Positions 56,672 to 64,000 of a stretch of 64,000 bases of DNA are shown here, one piece after another. A model generated the notes under the pieces. It did no database searches. It saw nothing but the letters and a program-made list of their open reading frames with translations, and was not told the DNA's origin. The stretch covers positions 1,612,001 to 1,676,000 of the forward strand of contig AP014633.1 in the NCBI GenBank assembly GCA_000828835.1, in the 5' to 3' direction. Source of the DNA: Thioploca ingrica (GTDB taxonomy: Bacteria; Pseudomonadota; Gammaproteobacteria; Beggiatoales; Beggiatoaceae). Position 1 is the stretch's first letter; each line of letters begins with the position of its first letter. A program made the translations under genes and the position numbers.

Positions 56672-58345
56672 ATGGGGTTTAATAATATGAAAGCCGGTGA
56701 AAAAAACATTGAATCAATTATTGAAGGAAAAAAACAATATATTATTCCTTTATTTCAACGTTCTTATGTATGGGAAAAAGAACATTGGCAAATGCTTTGG
56801 GATGATTTAATAGAATTATACTACAGTAAAGGAAATCATTTCTTAGGTTCTTTTGTAACAACTCCGGTGGTAGAAAATACTGAAAAAGGTCCAAGAAAAT
56901 TTCTATTAATTGATGGTCAACAACGCTTAACTACTATCTTTATTCTATTAGTCATATTACGTGATAAAGCCAAAGAGAAAAATAATAAAATCAAAGAAGA
57001 AATTGATCAAACCTATCTATTTAATCCATTTTTAGAAGATGAAGATCGCTACAAATTACTTCTCACTGATTTACAAGGTGATAAAGAGTGTTTTATGCAT
57101 CTTCTAGAAAACCAAGAGATAAAATATAAAAATAATCTTCTTTTTAAAGCATTTAACTTCTTTAAAAAAAGATTTTCAGAAGAAGATTATGATGTTAGGC
57201 CATTTGAAAAGATTATCACTAATAATTTACAAATAGTTCATGTTGAATTGAATGATGATGAGGATCCTTATAAGATTTTTGAAAGCCTAAATGCTAAAGG
57301 TGAGGAACTTTCACAAGCAGATTTAATTCGTAATTATTTTTTTATGAAAATTAATATGGAAAAAAATAAAAAAAATGAATTCTATCAACAACGTTGGAAA
57401 CCGATGCAATTAAAACTAGAAGGTAATTTGAGTGAATATTTCCGCCATTTTTTAATGAGAACGGGAAAAGTAGTAAAAAAGAACGAAGTGTATTCAACTT
57501 TAAAAAAATTAAATGATAGATCAACCCCTCAAGAAATTAGAAATTATTTAGAAGAGTCAATTAAATTTTCAAATTATTATGAAGAGTTGCTTTTTCCCAC
57601 TAAAAGAAAAAATAGAAAAAAAGATATTACTGATCGTATTACTGGTTTAAATGAAATTGAATGTACAGCAGCTTATCCTTTTCTATTAAATGTTTATCAT
57701 GACTACGAAGAAAAGCATATTACTGAGAAAGAATTTATTGAGATACTTAATTTACTCGAAAATTTTTTAATTCGCCGCTCAGTTTGCGATAAAACAACTC
57801 GATATCTAGGCGCCTTTTTTCCATCAGTTTATGACAGAGCCCAAAAAGAGCATGATTTTATTAGTGGTGTTACCAAACAATTTTTGCAACAACAAGAATA
57901 TCCTAATGACCATGAATTTAAAGAAAGTTTTGTTAATAAACAATTATATAATAACACGGCAATAAAAAAAGTAAGATTTATACTAAAAAAGTTAGAATTA
58001 TTTGAAAATAAAGAACCGGTTGATTTAGAAAATAGTAAAGCTATAACAATTGAGCATGTTATGCCACAAAAATTAACAGATGGGTGGGAAAAACATTTAG
58101 GAAAAAAATGCCATGATATCCATGAAAAATGGGGTAACACGATTGGTAATTTAACTCTTTCAGGTAATAACTCCAAACTTTCTCAATCAGAGTTTTATCA
58201 AAAACAAAAAATATTAGCGGATAGTCCTTTAAAGCTAAATAAATATTTTATTAATCTGAATAAATGGGATGAAGACATGATTATTCAACGGGGACGTTCT
58301 CTAGCAGAAATAGCTTTAAAAATTTGGCCTGATTTTAGAATTTAG
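56672..58345 (+). CDS. DUF262-DUF1524 (GmrSD-like) nuclease, candidate defence protein
   Basis: Single-chain protein of 557 residues resembling GmrSD/type IV modification-dependent restriction proteins. The N-terminal DUF262 part has IPLFQRSYVWEKEHW, FLGSFV, and LLIDGQQRLTT (the ParB/Srx-like nucleotide pocket), then FESLNAKGEELSQADLIRNY. The C-terminal DUF1524 part has IEHVMPQKL and GNTIGNLTLSGNNSKLS, a HNH-type nuclease signature with the catalytic His. Such proteins cut modified phage DNA, though some stand-alone copies lack a known target. AT-rich coding DNA suggests transfer. ATGs at 56672 and 56687 are both possible starts. Confidence 0.85.
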   Translation: MGFNNMKAGEKNIESIIEGKKQYIIPLFQRSYVWEKEHWQMLWDDLIELYYSKGNHFLGSFVTTPVVENTEKGPRKFLLIDGQQRLTTIFILLVILRDKAKEKNNKIKEEIDQTYLFNPFLEDEDRYKLLLTDLQGDKECFMHLLENQEIKYKNNLLFKAFNFFKKRFSEEDYDVRPFEKIITNNLQIVHVELNDDEDPYKIFESLNAKGEELSQADLIRNYFFMKINMEKNKKNEFYQQRWKPMQLKLEGNLSEYFRHFLMRTGKVVKKNEVYSTLKKLNDRSTPQEIRNYLEESIKFSNYYEELLFPTKRKNRKKDITDRITGLNEIECTAAYPFLLNVYHDYEEKHITEKEFIEILNLLENFLIRRSVCDKTTRYLGAFFPSVYDRAQKEHDFISGVTKQFLQQQEYPNDHEFKESFVNKQLYNNTAIKKVRFILKKLELFENKEPVDLENSKAITIEHVMPQKLTDGWEKHLGKKCHDIHEKWGNTIGNLTLSGNNSKLSQSEFYQKQKILADSPLKLNKYFINLNKWDEDMIIQRGRSLAEIALKIWPDFRI

Positions 58346-58350
58346 CTAAT

Positions 58351-58382
58351 GTAGGGTGGGTAGAGCGTAGCGAAACCCGCCA
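58351..58382. repeat. Short dispersed intergenic repeat fragment
   Basis: tgtagggtgggtagagcgta followed by gcgaaacccgcc resembles phrases at 31280-31297 (cctaacccaccctacgcg) and 16895-16935 (gggttttgcgcgaatacgctctaccc). It lies after the DUF262 gene stop. Confidence 0.35.
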
Positions 58383-58431
58383 TAATCAAAAATATCTACC
58401 CCTGAACAGGTGGAGTTCATTACGTTCTTCA

Positions 58432-58905
58432 TTAATCAATTCTCTCCGGAAAGCCATGAGCTAACCCCGATTGTTCCAGTTCGCCGGTTTGATTCCAAAA
58501 AGAAAGTTTACCTTGTTCATCACAAGTCCATACTTCTTCAGCACCCGCAGCAAAATATAACCGTTTTTTGGTATTAATTTCTACCTTTGAATTACTAGGT
58601 GACAAAATTTCTACACAGATTTCTGGAGCAATCGGGCTTTCATATTGGGCTTTAACTTGTTCCCAACGTTGGGAAGAAAACCAAGCAACATCAGCTACTT
58701 TAGTCCCTTTGGGGGTATTGATAGCACATTCGGTAATACATTCCCCAGATGGCAGTATTTTGGCAAGTATTCTTACTATCCTAGCTTGGTAAGCACCATG
58801 AATTAATCGAGCCGGTGTCATAATTAATTGCCCAGTTTCATTCAGTTCAATTTTATAAGGTAAATTTCTTAATTGCGGATCTTCACAAATTTGTTGCCAA
58901 TTCAT
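58432..58905 (-). CDS. Uma2-family (DUF820) endonuclease-like protein
   Basis: PD-(D/E)XK-fold protein of 157 residues. The nuclease-like core has the conserved pattern ADVAW then PEICVEILSPSN, INTKKRLYFAAGAEEVW, which includes the acidic and Lys residues. Uma2 proteins are abundant in cyanobacteria and large sulfur bacteria and are thought to be nucleases of unknown role. I chose the ATG at 58905, six bases after ggag; an in-frame TTG at 58917 is less likely. It converges on the DUF262 gene. Confidence 0.8.
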   Translation of the reverse strand: MNWQQICEDPQLRNLPYKIELNETGQLIMTPARLIHGAYQARIVRILAKILPSGECITECAINTPKGTKVADVAWFSSQRWEQVKAQYESPIAPEICVEILSPSNSKVEINTKKRLYFAAGAEEVWTCDEQGKLSFWNQTGELEQSGLAHGFPERID

Positions 58906-58962
58906 ATTCAACTCCAATGAGTATACTTCTCATTTCATCAAACCCACGTTAAAATAATTATC

Positions 58963-59334
58963 ATGAAAAAACCTCAACAAGTTGTGGTGCTTGGCGCCTC
59001 ACCTAAACCCGAACGTTACGCTAACCAAGCCGTAAGAGAACTGATTAATCACGGTCATTATGTGTACCCCATACATCCGCGCTGTACGGAAATCTATGGA
59101 CAAAAGTGTTATCCACATTTAAAGGAAATTGTAGAAAAAATTGATACGCTCACCCTGTATGTCGGTGAAGCGAGGTCAAGTCAATTAATTAAAGATATTC
59201 TGTTGATGAAACCGCAACGAATTATAATGAATCCTGGTGCGGAAAATGATCTTTTAGAAACTCAAGCTACAACCAATAACATTGAAGTTATTCGTGCTTG
59301 TACCTTAGTCATGTTGCGGATGAATCTATTTTAA
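58963..59334 (+). CDS. CoA-binding domain protein (YccU-like)
   Basis: Small Rossmann-like protein of 123 residues. VVVLGASPKPERYANQAV at the N-terminus and HGHYVYPIHPRCTEIYGQKC, then LTLYVGEA and IIMNPGAEN are signature stretches of CoA_binding_2 proteins such as E. coli YccU. Function is unknown; it may bind CoA or a nucleotide. It is divergent from the Uma2 gene and converges with the sulfotransferase at 59345, the stops being ten bases apart. Confidence 0.85.
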   Translation: MKKPQQVVVLGASPKPERYANQAVRELINHGHYVYPIHPRCTEIYGQKCYPHLKEIVEKIDTLTLYVGEARSSQLIKDILLMKPQRIIMNPGAENDLLETQATTNNIEVIRACTLVMLRMNLF

Positions 59335-59344
59335 TCCCGTAAAA

Positions 59345-60124
59345 TTATTCTTCCAAAAATTGGGCATATTGAGTTTTACCGAGTAAATTGGCTATTTCTT
59401 CGTAATTTTCAATTACCTCACTAATTTTATAAGGTGTTTTTTGTAGACTCGTTTTAACGAATGCCGAAGAAAGATTTAAGTAGGCAAAAATTTTATCGGC
59501 GGTGGGTTGATGTTGTGCCGCTGTTAACAAATCATCCTCATAAATTATTTCTAGATAAGGTAATGAGTCTAACATTTCCTTATCTTTAGTATAGTCTAAA
59601 CCTTTTTTCTCTAGTTCTTTAATGATCTCATTACCATTAAGATGAATTTTAGGAGACTTATCGGTTTTGGCCTCACTGGCTCGATAATGCCATTTATTTT
59701 TACGAATCGCAATCAAAGCTGAAATTTTTTGGTGAAGCCAATTTCTTCTTTTTAAATAAATTATTTTCCAACCCTGGTTATGGAGATGTGACAAAAATGC
59801 TTTACCGTCTACTTGATGAAAACTGAGGTGAAAGGGTTGCAGTTGAAAACCATAGACTTTATTTGAAGGATATTTTGCTAATTGACCTTGCAGAAAAAAT
59901 TTGGGCATGAATACTTTCAAGTAATAACGCATAAAAACTTCGCCTTGACAAATGATTTGAGGATGAGACTGCAATAAAGTCCTCACTAAATTACTGCCGG
60001 TTCTGCCTTGGCCAAATATGACAAATTTATTATTAAGAAGATCTTTTTTCAGTAGAAGCCGCAGGTAAGAGCGTATTTCGTGACCCATACTTCTTATATC
60101 ATGTTTAATCAGATTAAGCTTCAT
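59345..60124 (-). CDS. Sulfotransferase family protein (copy 2)
   Basis: Paralogue of the protein at 12578-13396, 259 residues. The PAPS-loop region reads FVIFGQGRTGSNLVRTLL, followed by LQSHPQI. The strands GWKIIYLKRRN and the C-terminus VIENYEEIANLLGKTQYAQFLE match the other copy. The start ATG at 60124 lies 42 bases upstream of the alaS stop on the same strand reading leftward, so alaS-sulfotransferase co-transcription is possible. The acceptor is unknown. Confidence 0.75.
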   Translation of the reverse strand: MKLNLIKHDIRSMGHEIRSYLRLLLKKDLLNNKFVIFGQGRTGSNLVRTLLQSHPQIICQGEVFMRYYLKVFMPKFFLQGQLAKYPSNKVYGFQLQPFHLSFHQVDGKAFLSHLHNQGWKIIYLKRRNWLHQKISALIAIRKNKWHYRASEAKTDKSPKIHLNGNEIIKELEKKGLDYTKDKEMLDSLPYLEIIYEDDLLTAAQHQPTADKIFAYLNLSSAFVKTSLQKTPYKISEVIENYEEIANLLGKTQYAQFLEE

Positions 60125-60165
60125 TGATAGTTCCTTGCTGGTACAAATTATTTTTAATTGATTTT

Positions 60166-62772
60166 TTAATGAGGTAATTTAACCCAATCAATAACACTTT
60201 GTAGGGCTGTTTCCAAGTGAGTTGGGTCGTTACCACCGGCTTGCGCCATATCGGGTCGTCCGCCCCCTTTCCCCCCCACTTGTTCGGCAACGTAATTGAT
60301 CAATTCCCCCGCTTTGAATTGGTGAGTGAGATTTGAAGTGATGCCAGCCAGCAATGTGACTTTACCGGCTTTAACCGTTGCTAAAACAATCACAGCTGTC
60401 GTTAATTTATTTTTTAATTGGTCTAAAGTATGACGCAGTTGTTTGATATCCACATTTTCTAATTGCGCTGCTAATATTTTAATGCCATTGATTTCTATCG
60501 CTTGATTCGCTAAATCACTTCCTTGCGAACTAGCCAGTTTTGCTTGTAACCGCGCTAATTCTTTTTCAGCGCTACGACTTTGTTCCAGTAACTGCCCAAC
60601 CCGCTCGTTGACTGAATCCCGATTAGTTTTTAATAGTTCCATGATCTGACTCAAAGTCTTTTCAGTGGTTGTTATCCACGCAAAAGCATAAGTGCCGGTA
60701 AGCGCTTCAATTCTTCTTACGCCAGCAGCAATGCCCGTTTCGGCGGTGATTTTAAATAATCCAATTTCACCGGTTTGCCGAACATGGGTGCCCCCACATA
60801 ATTCAGTGGAGAAATTACCCATTGATAAGACACGCACTTGTTCATCGTATTTTTCGCCAAATAAGGCCATCGCGCCACTGGTTAAGGCTTCTTCTAGTGC
60901 CATGAGCCGTGTTTGTACTGGATTATTGGCTAAAATATGCTGATTAACTAATTGTTCAATTTGGAGAAGTTGTTCCGGGGTCAGGGGTTCAAAGTGAGCA
61001 AAGTCAAAACGCAAGCGTTCGGGTTCAACTAAAGAACCTTTTTGTTTGACATGTTCTCCTAAAATTTGTCGTAAAGCGGCATGTAATAAGTGCGTGGCGG
61101 AATGATTGCGGGCGGTGGCTTGGCGGGCGGTAAAATCAATTTTAGCTTGTAACTGCTCACCGACTTGAAGAGTACCAGCGGTGAGTTTGCCCAGATGAAC
61201 ATGCGCTTTGCCCATTTTTTTAGTGTCTGCCACTTCAAAAATAGTATTGCCATGGCTCAAAATGCCCTTATCACCCACTTGCCCACCGGATTCGGCATAG
61301 AAAGGGGTTTGTGCTAAGATAACCCGACCGGGTTGGTTAACCGTTAGAGTTTTAACCGCTTGCTCACCCTCAAACAGTGCCATCACCACGCTGTCATTTT
61401 CGAGTTGCTCATAACCGGTGAATAAACTTTGCCAGGTCGTTTTATCGGCTGAAGCGGCGCTTAAATCAATTGCAAATTGCCCGGTATCACGACTGAGTTG
61501 ACGTTGTACTGCCATCCGTTGTTCAAAACCAGCCATATCCAGTTTAAGCTGATGTTCTCTGGCAATATCGGCAGTCAAATCGGTTGGAAACCCATAGGTA
61601 TCATACAGTTTAAAAACAACTTCGCCAGGAATGACTCGACCCGATAACTCAGCAATTGCTTGATCAAGCAACCGCATACCGCGATCGACCGTTTCATTAA
61701 ACCGTTCTTCTTCTTGAATTAAGATGCGTTCTACCAGTTCCTGGTGACGCGGTAATTCTGGATAAGCATCTCCCATTTGTTTACTGAGTACTTTAACTAA
61801 GCGGTAAAAAAAAGGTTCGTGGGCACCCAATTTGTGACCGTGGCGAATCGCGCGGCGAATGATACGTCTTAGCACATATCCCCGCCCTTCATTACTTGGC
61901 ACAATCCCGTCGACAATTAAAAAAGCGCTCGCACGAATATGGTCAGCAATCACGCGCAGTGAGCTTTGCTGTAAATCTTGACAATGCGTTAACTGAGCGG
62001 CGGCTTTAATTAGATTTTGAAATATATCAATTTCATAATTACTGTGAACGCCCTGTAAAATGGCAGCGAGTCGTTCCAAACCCATCCCGGTATCAACTGA
62101 GGGTTTCGGTAGCGGGGTTAATTGTCCCTGGGCATCACGGTTATATTGCATGAAAACTAAATTCCAAATTTCAATATAACGGTCACCGTCTTCCTCAGGA
62201 CTGCCTGGTGGTCCGCCAGCAACTTCAGGTCCGTGGTCATAAAAAATCTCTGAGCAGGGTCCACACGGTCCGGTGTCTCCCATTGACCAAAAATTGTCTT
62301 TTTCGGCACAACGGGAAAATCGATGGGGTGCGACTTTAATTTCTCGTAACCAAATGTCCGCTGCCTCATCATCTTGTTGATAGACTGTCACCCAGAGTTT
62401 TTCTGGTGGTAATTGTAAAATTTGGGTTAAAAATTCCCAAGCTAAATAAATCGCTTCGCGTTTAAAATAATCACCAAAACTAAAATTACCCAACATTTCA
62501 AAAAAGGTATGGTGACGAGCCGTATAACCGACGTTTTCTAAATCATTATGTTTACCACCGGCACGAACACAACGTTGACAACTGATGGCTTTGGCATAAC
62601 GAGGTTGTTCTAACCCTAGAAAAATATCTTTGAATTGTACCATCCCGGCGTTGGTGAATAACAAAGTCGGATCATTGGCTGGGATCAAAGGACTACTCGG
62701 AATCACAGTGTGTCCTTTCGCTTGAAAATAATCTAAAAATGCTTGACGCAATTGAGAAACTGTATTATTCAT
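60166..62772 (-). CDS. alaS: Alanyl-tRNA synthetase
   Basis: Class II synthetase of 868 residues, with catalytic, editing and C-terminal oligomerisation domains. The N-terminal class II core has the [22 protein letters not shown] signature, [14 protein letters not shown] and [11 protein letters not shown]. The editing domain zinc residues are [11 protein letters not shown] and CGGTHV, and the C-terminal DHHA1 domain ends [16 protein letters not shown]. The usual gammaproteobacterial order recA-recX-alaS is retained. Confidence 0.97.
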   Translation of the reverse strand: MNNTVSQLRQAFLDYFQAKGHTVIPSSPLIPANDPTLLFTNAGMVQFKDIFLGLEQPRYAKAISCQRCVRAGGKHNDLENVGYTARHHTFFEMLGNFSFGDYFKREAIYLAWEFLTQILQLPPEKLWVTVYQQDDEAADIWLREIKVAPHRFSRCAEKDNFWSMGDTGPCGPCSEIFYDHGPEVAGGPPGSPEEDGDRYIEIWNLVFMQYNRDAQGQLTPLPKPSVDTGMGLERLAAILQGVHSNYEIDIFQNLIKAAAQLTHCQDLQQSSLRVIADHIRASAFLIVDGIVPSNEGRGYVLRRIIRRAIRHGHKLGAHEPFFYRLVKVLSKQMGDAYPELPRHQELVERILIQEEERFNETVDRGMRLLDQAIAELSGRVIPGEVVFKLYDTYGFPTDLTADIAREHQLKLDMAGFEQRMAVQRQLSRDTGQFAIDLSAASADKTTWQSLFTGYEQLENDSVVMALFEGEQAVKTLTVNQPGRVILAQTPFYAESGGQVGDKGILSHGNTIFEVADTKKMGKAHVHLGKLTAGTLQVGEQLQAKIDFTARQATARNHSATHLLHAALRQILGEHVKQKGSLVEPERLRFDFAHFEPLTPEQLLQIEQLVNQHILANNPVQTRLMALEEALTSGAMALFGEKYDEQVRVLSMGNFSTELCGGTHVRQTGEIGLFKITAETGIAAGVRRIEALTGTYAFAWITTTEKTLSQIMELLKTNRDSVNERVGQLLEQSRSAEKELARLQAKLASSQGSDLANQAIEINGIKILAAQLENVDIKQLRHTLDQLKNKLTTAVIVLATVKAGKVTLLAGITSNLTHQFKAGELINYVAEQVGGKGGGRPDMAQAGGNDPTHLETALQSVIDWVKLPH

Positions 62773-62836
62773 CGTCCGTTATTGAATAGCTAAAAAAAAT
62801 AAGTTTAGCAGTAAGTTATTGCTGCGATAATAGCCA

Positions 62837-63301
62837 TTAACTTTCTTCATTCATCGAATTAGAAAGTACTGCTTTAATTTGAGTATTGGTAAAACCGCGA
62901 TATTGTAAAAAACGAATTTGCTTGGCTTGTTCACGCCGATCGGGAGATAAATTTTGACCAAAACGTTTTTGCCAAGCTTGTTGGGCGCGAGTTAGCCATT
63001 GTGGATCATGGCAATTTAATGCTTGGCTCAACAAGGTGCTGGCAATACCCCGTTCCCGTAATTCTTGCTCAATCCGCAGTGGTCCATAACCTTTACTTAT
63101 TCTAACCCGTAGATAATTTTCTACAAACCGTTCATCACTGAGTAAATTATCTGTTTGCAATTGCGTTAATACCGTGGCAATGACGGTTGAGTCAAAACCT
63201 TTTTTAATCAGCTTGTGGTGTAATTCCAACCGTGAGTGTTCACGTTGAGCGAGATAAGCTTTCGCACAGGCTTGAGCTTGTTGAGATAACTGGCTAGTCA
63301 C
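62837..63301 (-). CDS. recX: Regulatory protein RecX
   Basis: Negative modulator of RecA filaments and recombinase activity, 154 residues. Three-helix repeat features typical of RecX are seen: CAKAYLAQREHSRLELHHKL, SDERFVENYLRVRISKGYGPLRI and the KQIRFLQYRGFTNTQI C-terminal repeat. The start is GTG at 63301. The gene lies downstream of recA on the same strand, separated by 144 bases; the two are probably co-expressed. Confidence 0.95.
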   Translation of the reverse strand: MTSQLSQQAQACAKAYLAQREHSRLELHHKLIKKGFDSTVIATVLTQLQTDNLLSDERFVENYLRVRISKGYGPLRIEQELRERGIASTLLSQALNCHDPQWLTRAQQAWQKRFGQNLSPDRREQAKQIRFLQYRGFTNTQIKAVLSNSMNEES

Positions 63302-63445
63302 AGCGGCTATTTTATGATTTTATCATGTTATTTTCACTCTGATTCAATCCGGTGGACAATTTTTTGTTAGACCCGTGACAATCCGTTAAAAATTATCCAC
63401 ACCATTGATTTAATCAGAGTTTAATTATTAATGATGGGGTATTAA

Positions 63446-64000
63446 TTATTTGCTTTTATCGGGGGTTTCCTCAATTGCTACGGCGACTTTTGGCGGTAAC
63501 AATTGACTCCGAATTTGTTCTTCAATGGTTTGAGCCAGTTCGGGATGTTCTTTGAGATAAAGGCGAGTATTTTCTTTACCTTGTCCGAGATTATTGCCTT
63601 GATAACTATACCAAGCACCGGATTTGTCAATGACATTACATTGCGCTCCCAATTCGATCAATTCACTTTCATGGGAAACACCCTCGCCATAAAGAATATC
63701 AAATACAGCTTCTTTAAAGGGGGGAGCAACTTTATTTTTAGCGACTTTAACCCGCGTTTCGTTACCAATCACTTCTTCCCCGCGTTTGACACCACCGATG
63801 CGGCGAATTTCTAAACGTATCGAGGCATAGAATTTAAGTGCATTACCACCGGTGGTGGTTTCCGGTGAGTTATGAACAATAACGCCATCGACCACGTAGT
63901 TATGATAACCTTCAATTTCTAAGTCAAAACGATGTTCTGGTTGTAGTAAAGCTTGTTTTTGAATATCAATAATAGAACCGGGTATCGCTCGCCAGACTTT
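63446..64000 (-). CDS. recA: RecA recombinase, C-terminal part preceded by an intein (5' part beyond the window)
   Basis: DNA recombinase and SOS co-protease, seen from its C-terminus to the window edge. The RecA portion (from Ser at 63868 to the stop) starts [23 protein letters not shown] and ends [14 protein letters not shown], covering the end of the core and the C-terminal domain. Upstream of that Ser the frame stays open to the edge, but the sequence is not RecA: it is the C-terminal splicing region of an intein (63869-64000). The N-terminal RecA part and most of the intein lie outside. recX follows 144 bases downstream. Confidence 0.96.
   Translation of the reverse strand, partial: KVWRAIPGSIIDIQKQALLQPEHRFDLEIEGYHNYVVDGVIVHNSPETTTGGNALKFYASIRLEIRRIGGVKRGEEVIGNETRVKVAKNKVAPPFKEAVFDILYGEGVSHESELIELGAQCNVIDKSGAWYSYQGNNLGQGKENTRLYLKEHPELAQTIEEQIRSQLLPPKVAVAIEETPDKSK
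63869..64000 (-). other. Intein C-terminal splicing domain inside recA
   Basis: The 44 codons show [20 protein letters not shown] then HN, directly followed by Ser of RecA. This matches intein block F (V/RFDLEVEG-HNF/Y) and block G (V-VHN with +1 Ser), in which Asn cyclises and Ser receives the ester. The junction lies at the SPETTTGG site; some mycobacterial RecA proteins carry an intein at this position (as recalled). Whether it includes a homing endonuclease cannot be seen. Splicing is needed for active RecA. Confidence 0.92.

Overview
The window looks like a chromosomal segment of a gammaproteobacterium. Moderately AT-rich DNA, conserved blocks in gammaproteobacterial order (secA-argJ-Nudix/ThiE; ileS-lspA; recA-recX-alaS; ndk-rlmN-pilW-rodZ-ispG), very large multi-PAS sensor kinases and palindromic G/C-rich intergenic repeats together suggest a large colourless sulfur bacterium (Beggiatoa/Thioploca/Thiomargarita group, Thiotrichales). 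That taxonomic call is inference from gene order and style; no rRNA gene is present.

Layout. 1-7.9 kb: signalling block with a PAS/GAF/GGDEF/EAL protein cut by the window edge, a membrane hybrid kinase with five PAS domains, and an overlapping receiver-kinase. 8-13.4 kb: a reductase-like protein and ispA, a dienelactone-hydrolase-like protein, an M23 peptidase, a small DUF551-like protein and a sulfotransferase. 13.4-16.4 kb: a repeat, a decayed IS982-like element, and a G+C-rich catalase gene whose stop codon touches the IS end. 16.4-26.2 kb: housekeeping (VanZ-like, lspA, ileS, secA, argJ, Nudix/ThiE fusion, cupin). 26.3-30.2 kb: glycosyltransferase plus SDR pair, an HTH-ATPase and an unknown small protein. 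30.7-36.4 kb: rhodanese, lipoprotein, and a yejA/yejB/yejE importer with a Tat-exported FecR-domain protein between yejA and yejB. 36.6-46.3 kb: an orphan fhcB, a perfectly phased 21-bp tandem repeat, an 11-PAS hybrid kinase and its receiver-kinase partner. 47-54.7 kb: ndk-rlmN-pilW-rodZ-ispG, an unknown protein where hisS is often found, a periplasmic hydrolase, moaC and a double-CDGSH protein. 54.8-64 kb: DEAD helicase, a GmrSD-like nuclease, a Uma2 protein, a CoA-binding protein, a second sulfotransferase, alaS, recX, and a recA gene interrupted by an intein that runs off the window.

Themes. Signalling dominates: two loci share the same architecture (multi-PAS hybrid kinase directly followed by a receiver-histidine kinase). 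Mobile or repeated DNA is widespread: a MITE-like family with 17-bp termini occurs at least four times, once nested inside another copy, and a decayed IS adjoins a compositionally foreign catalase. The most noteworthy items are the RecA intein, the MITE family with a nested insertion, the 21-bp array before the giant kinase, the FecR protein inside the yej operon, the orphan fhcB and the RodZ with a long N-terminal extension. I saw no tRNA or rRNA genes, CRISPR array or prophage.
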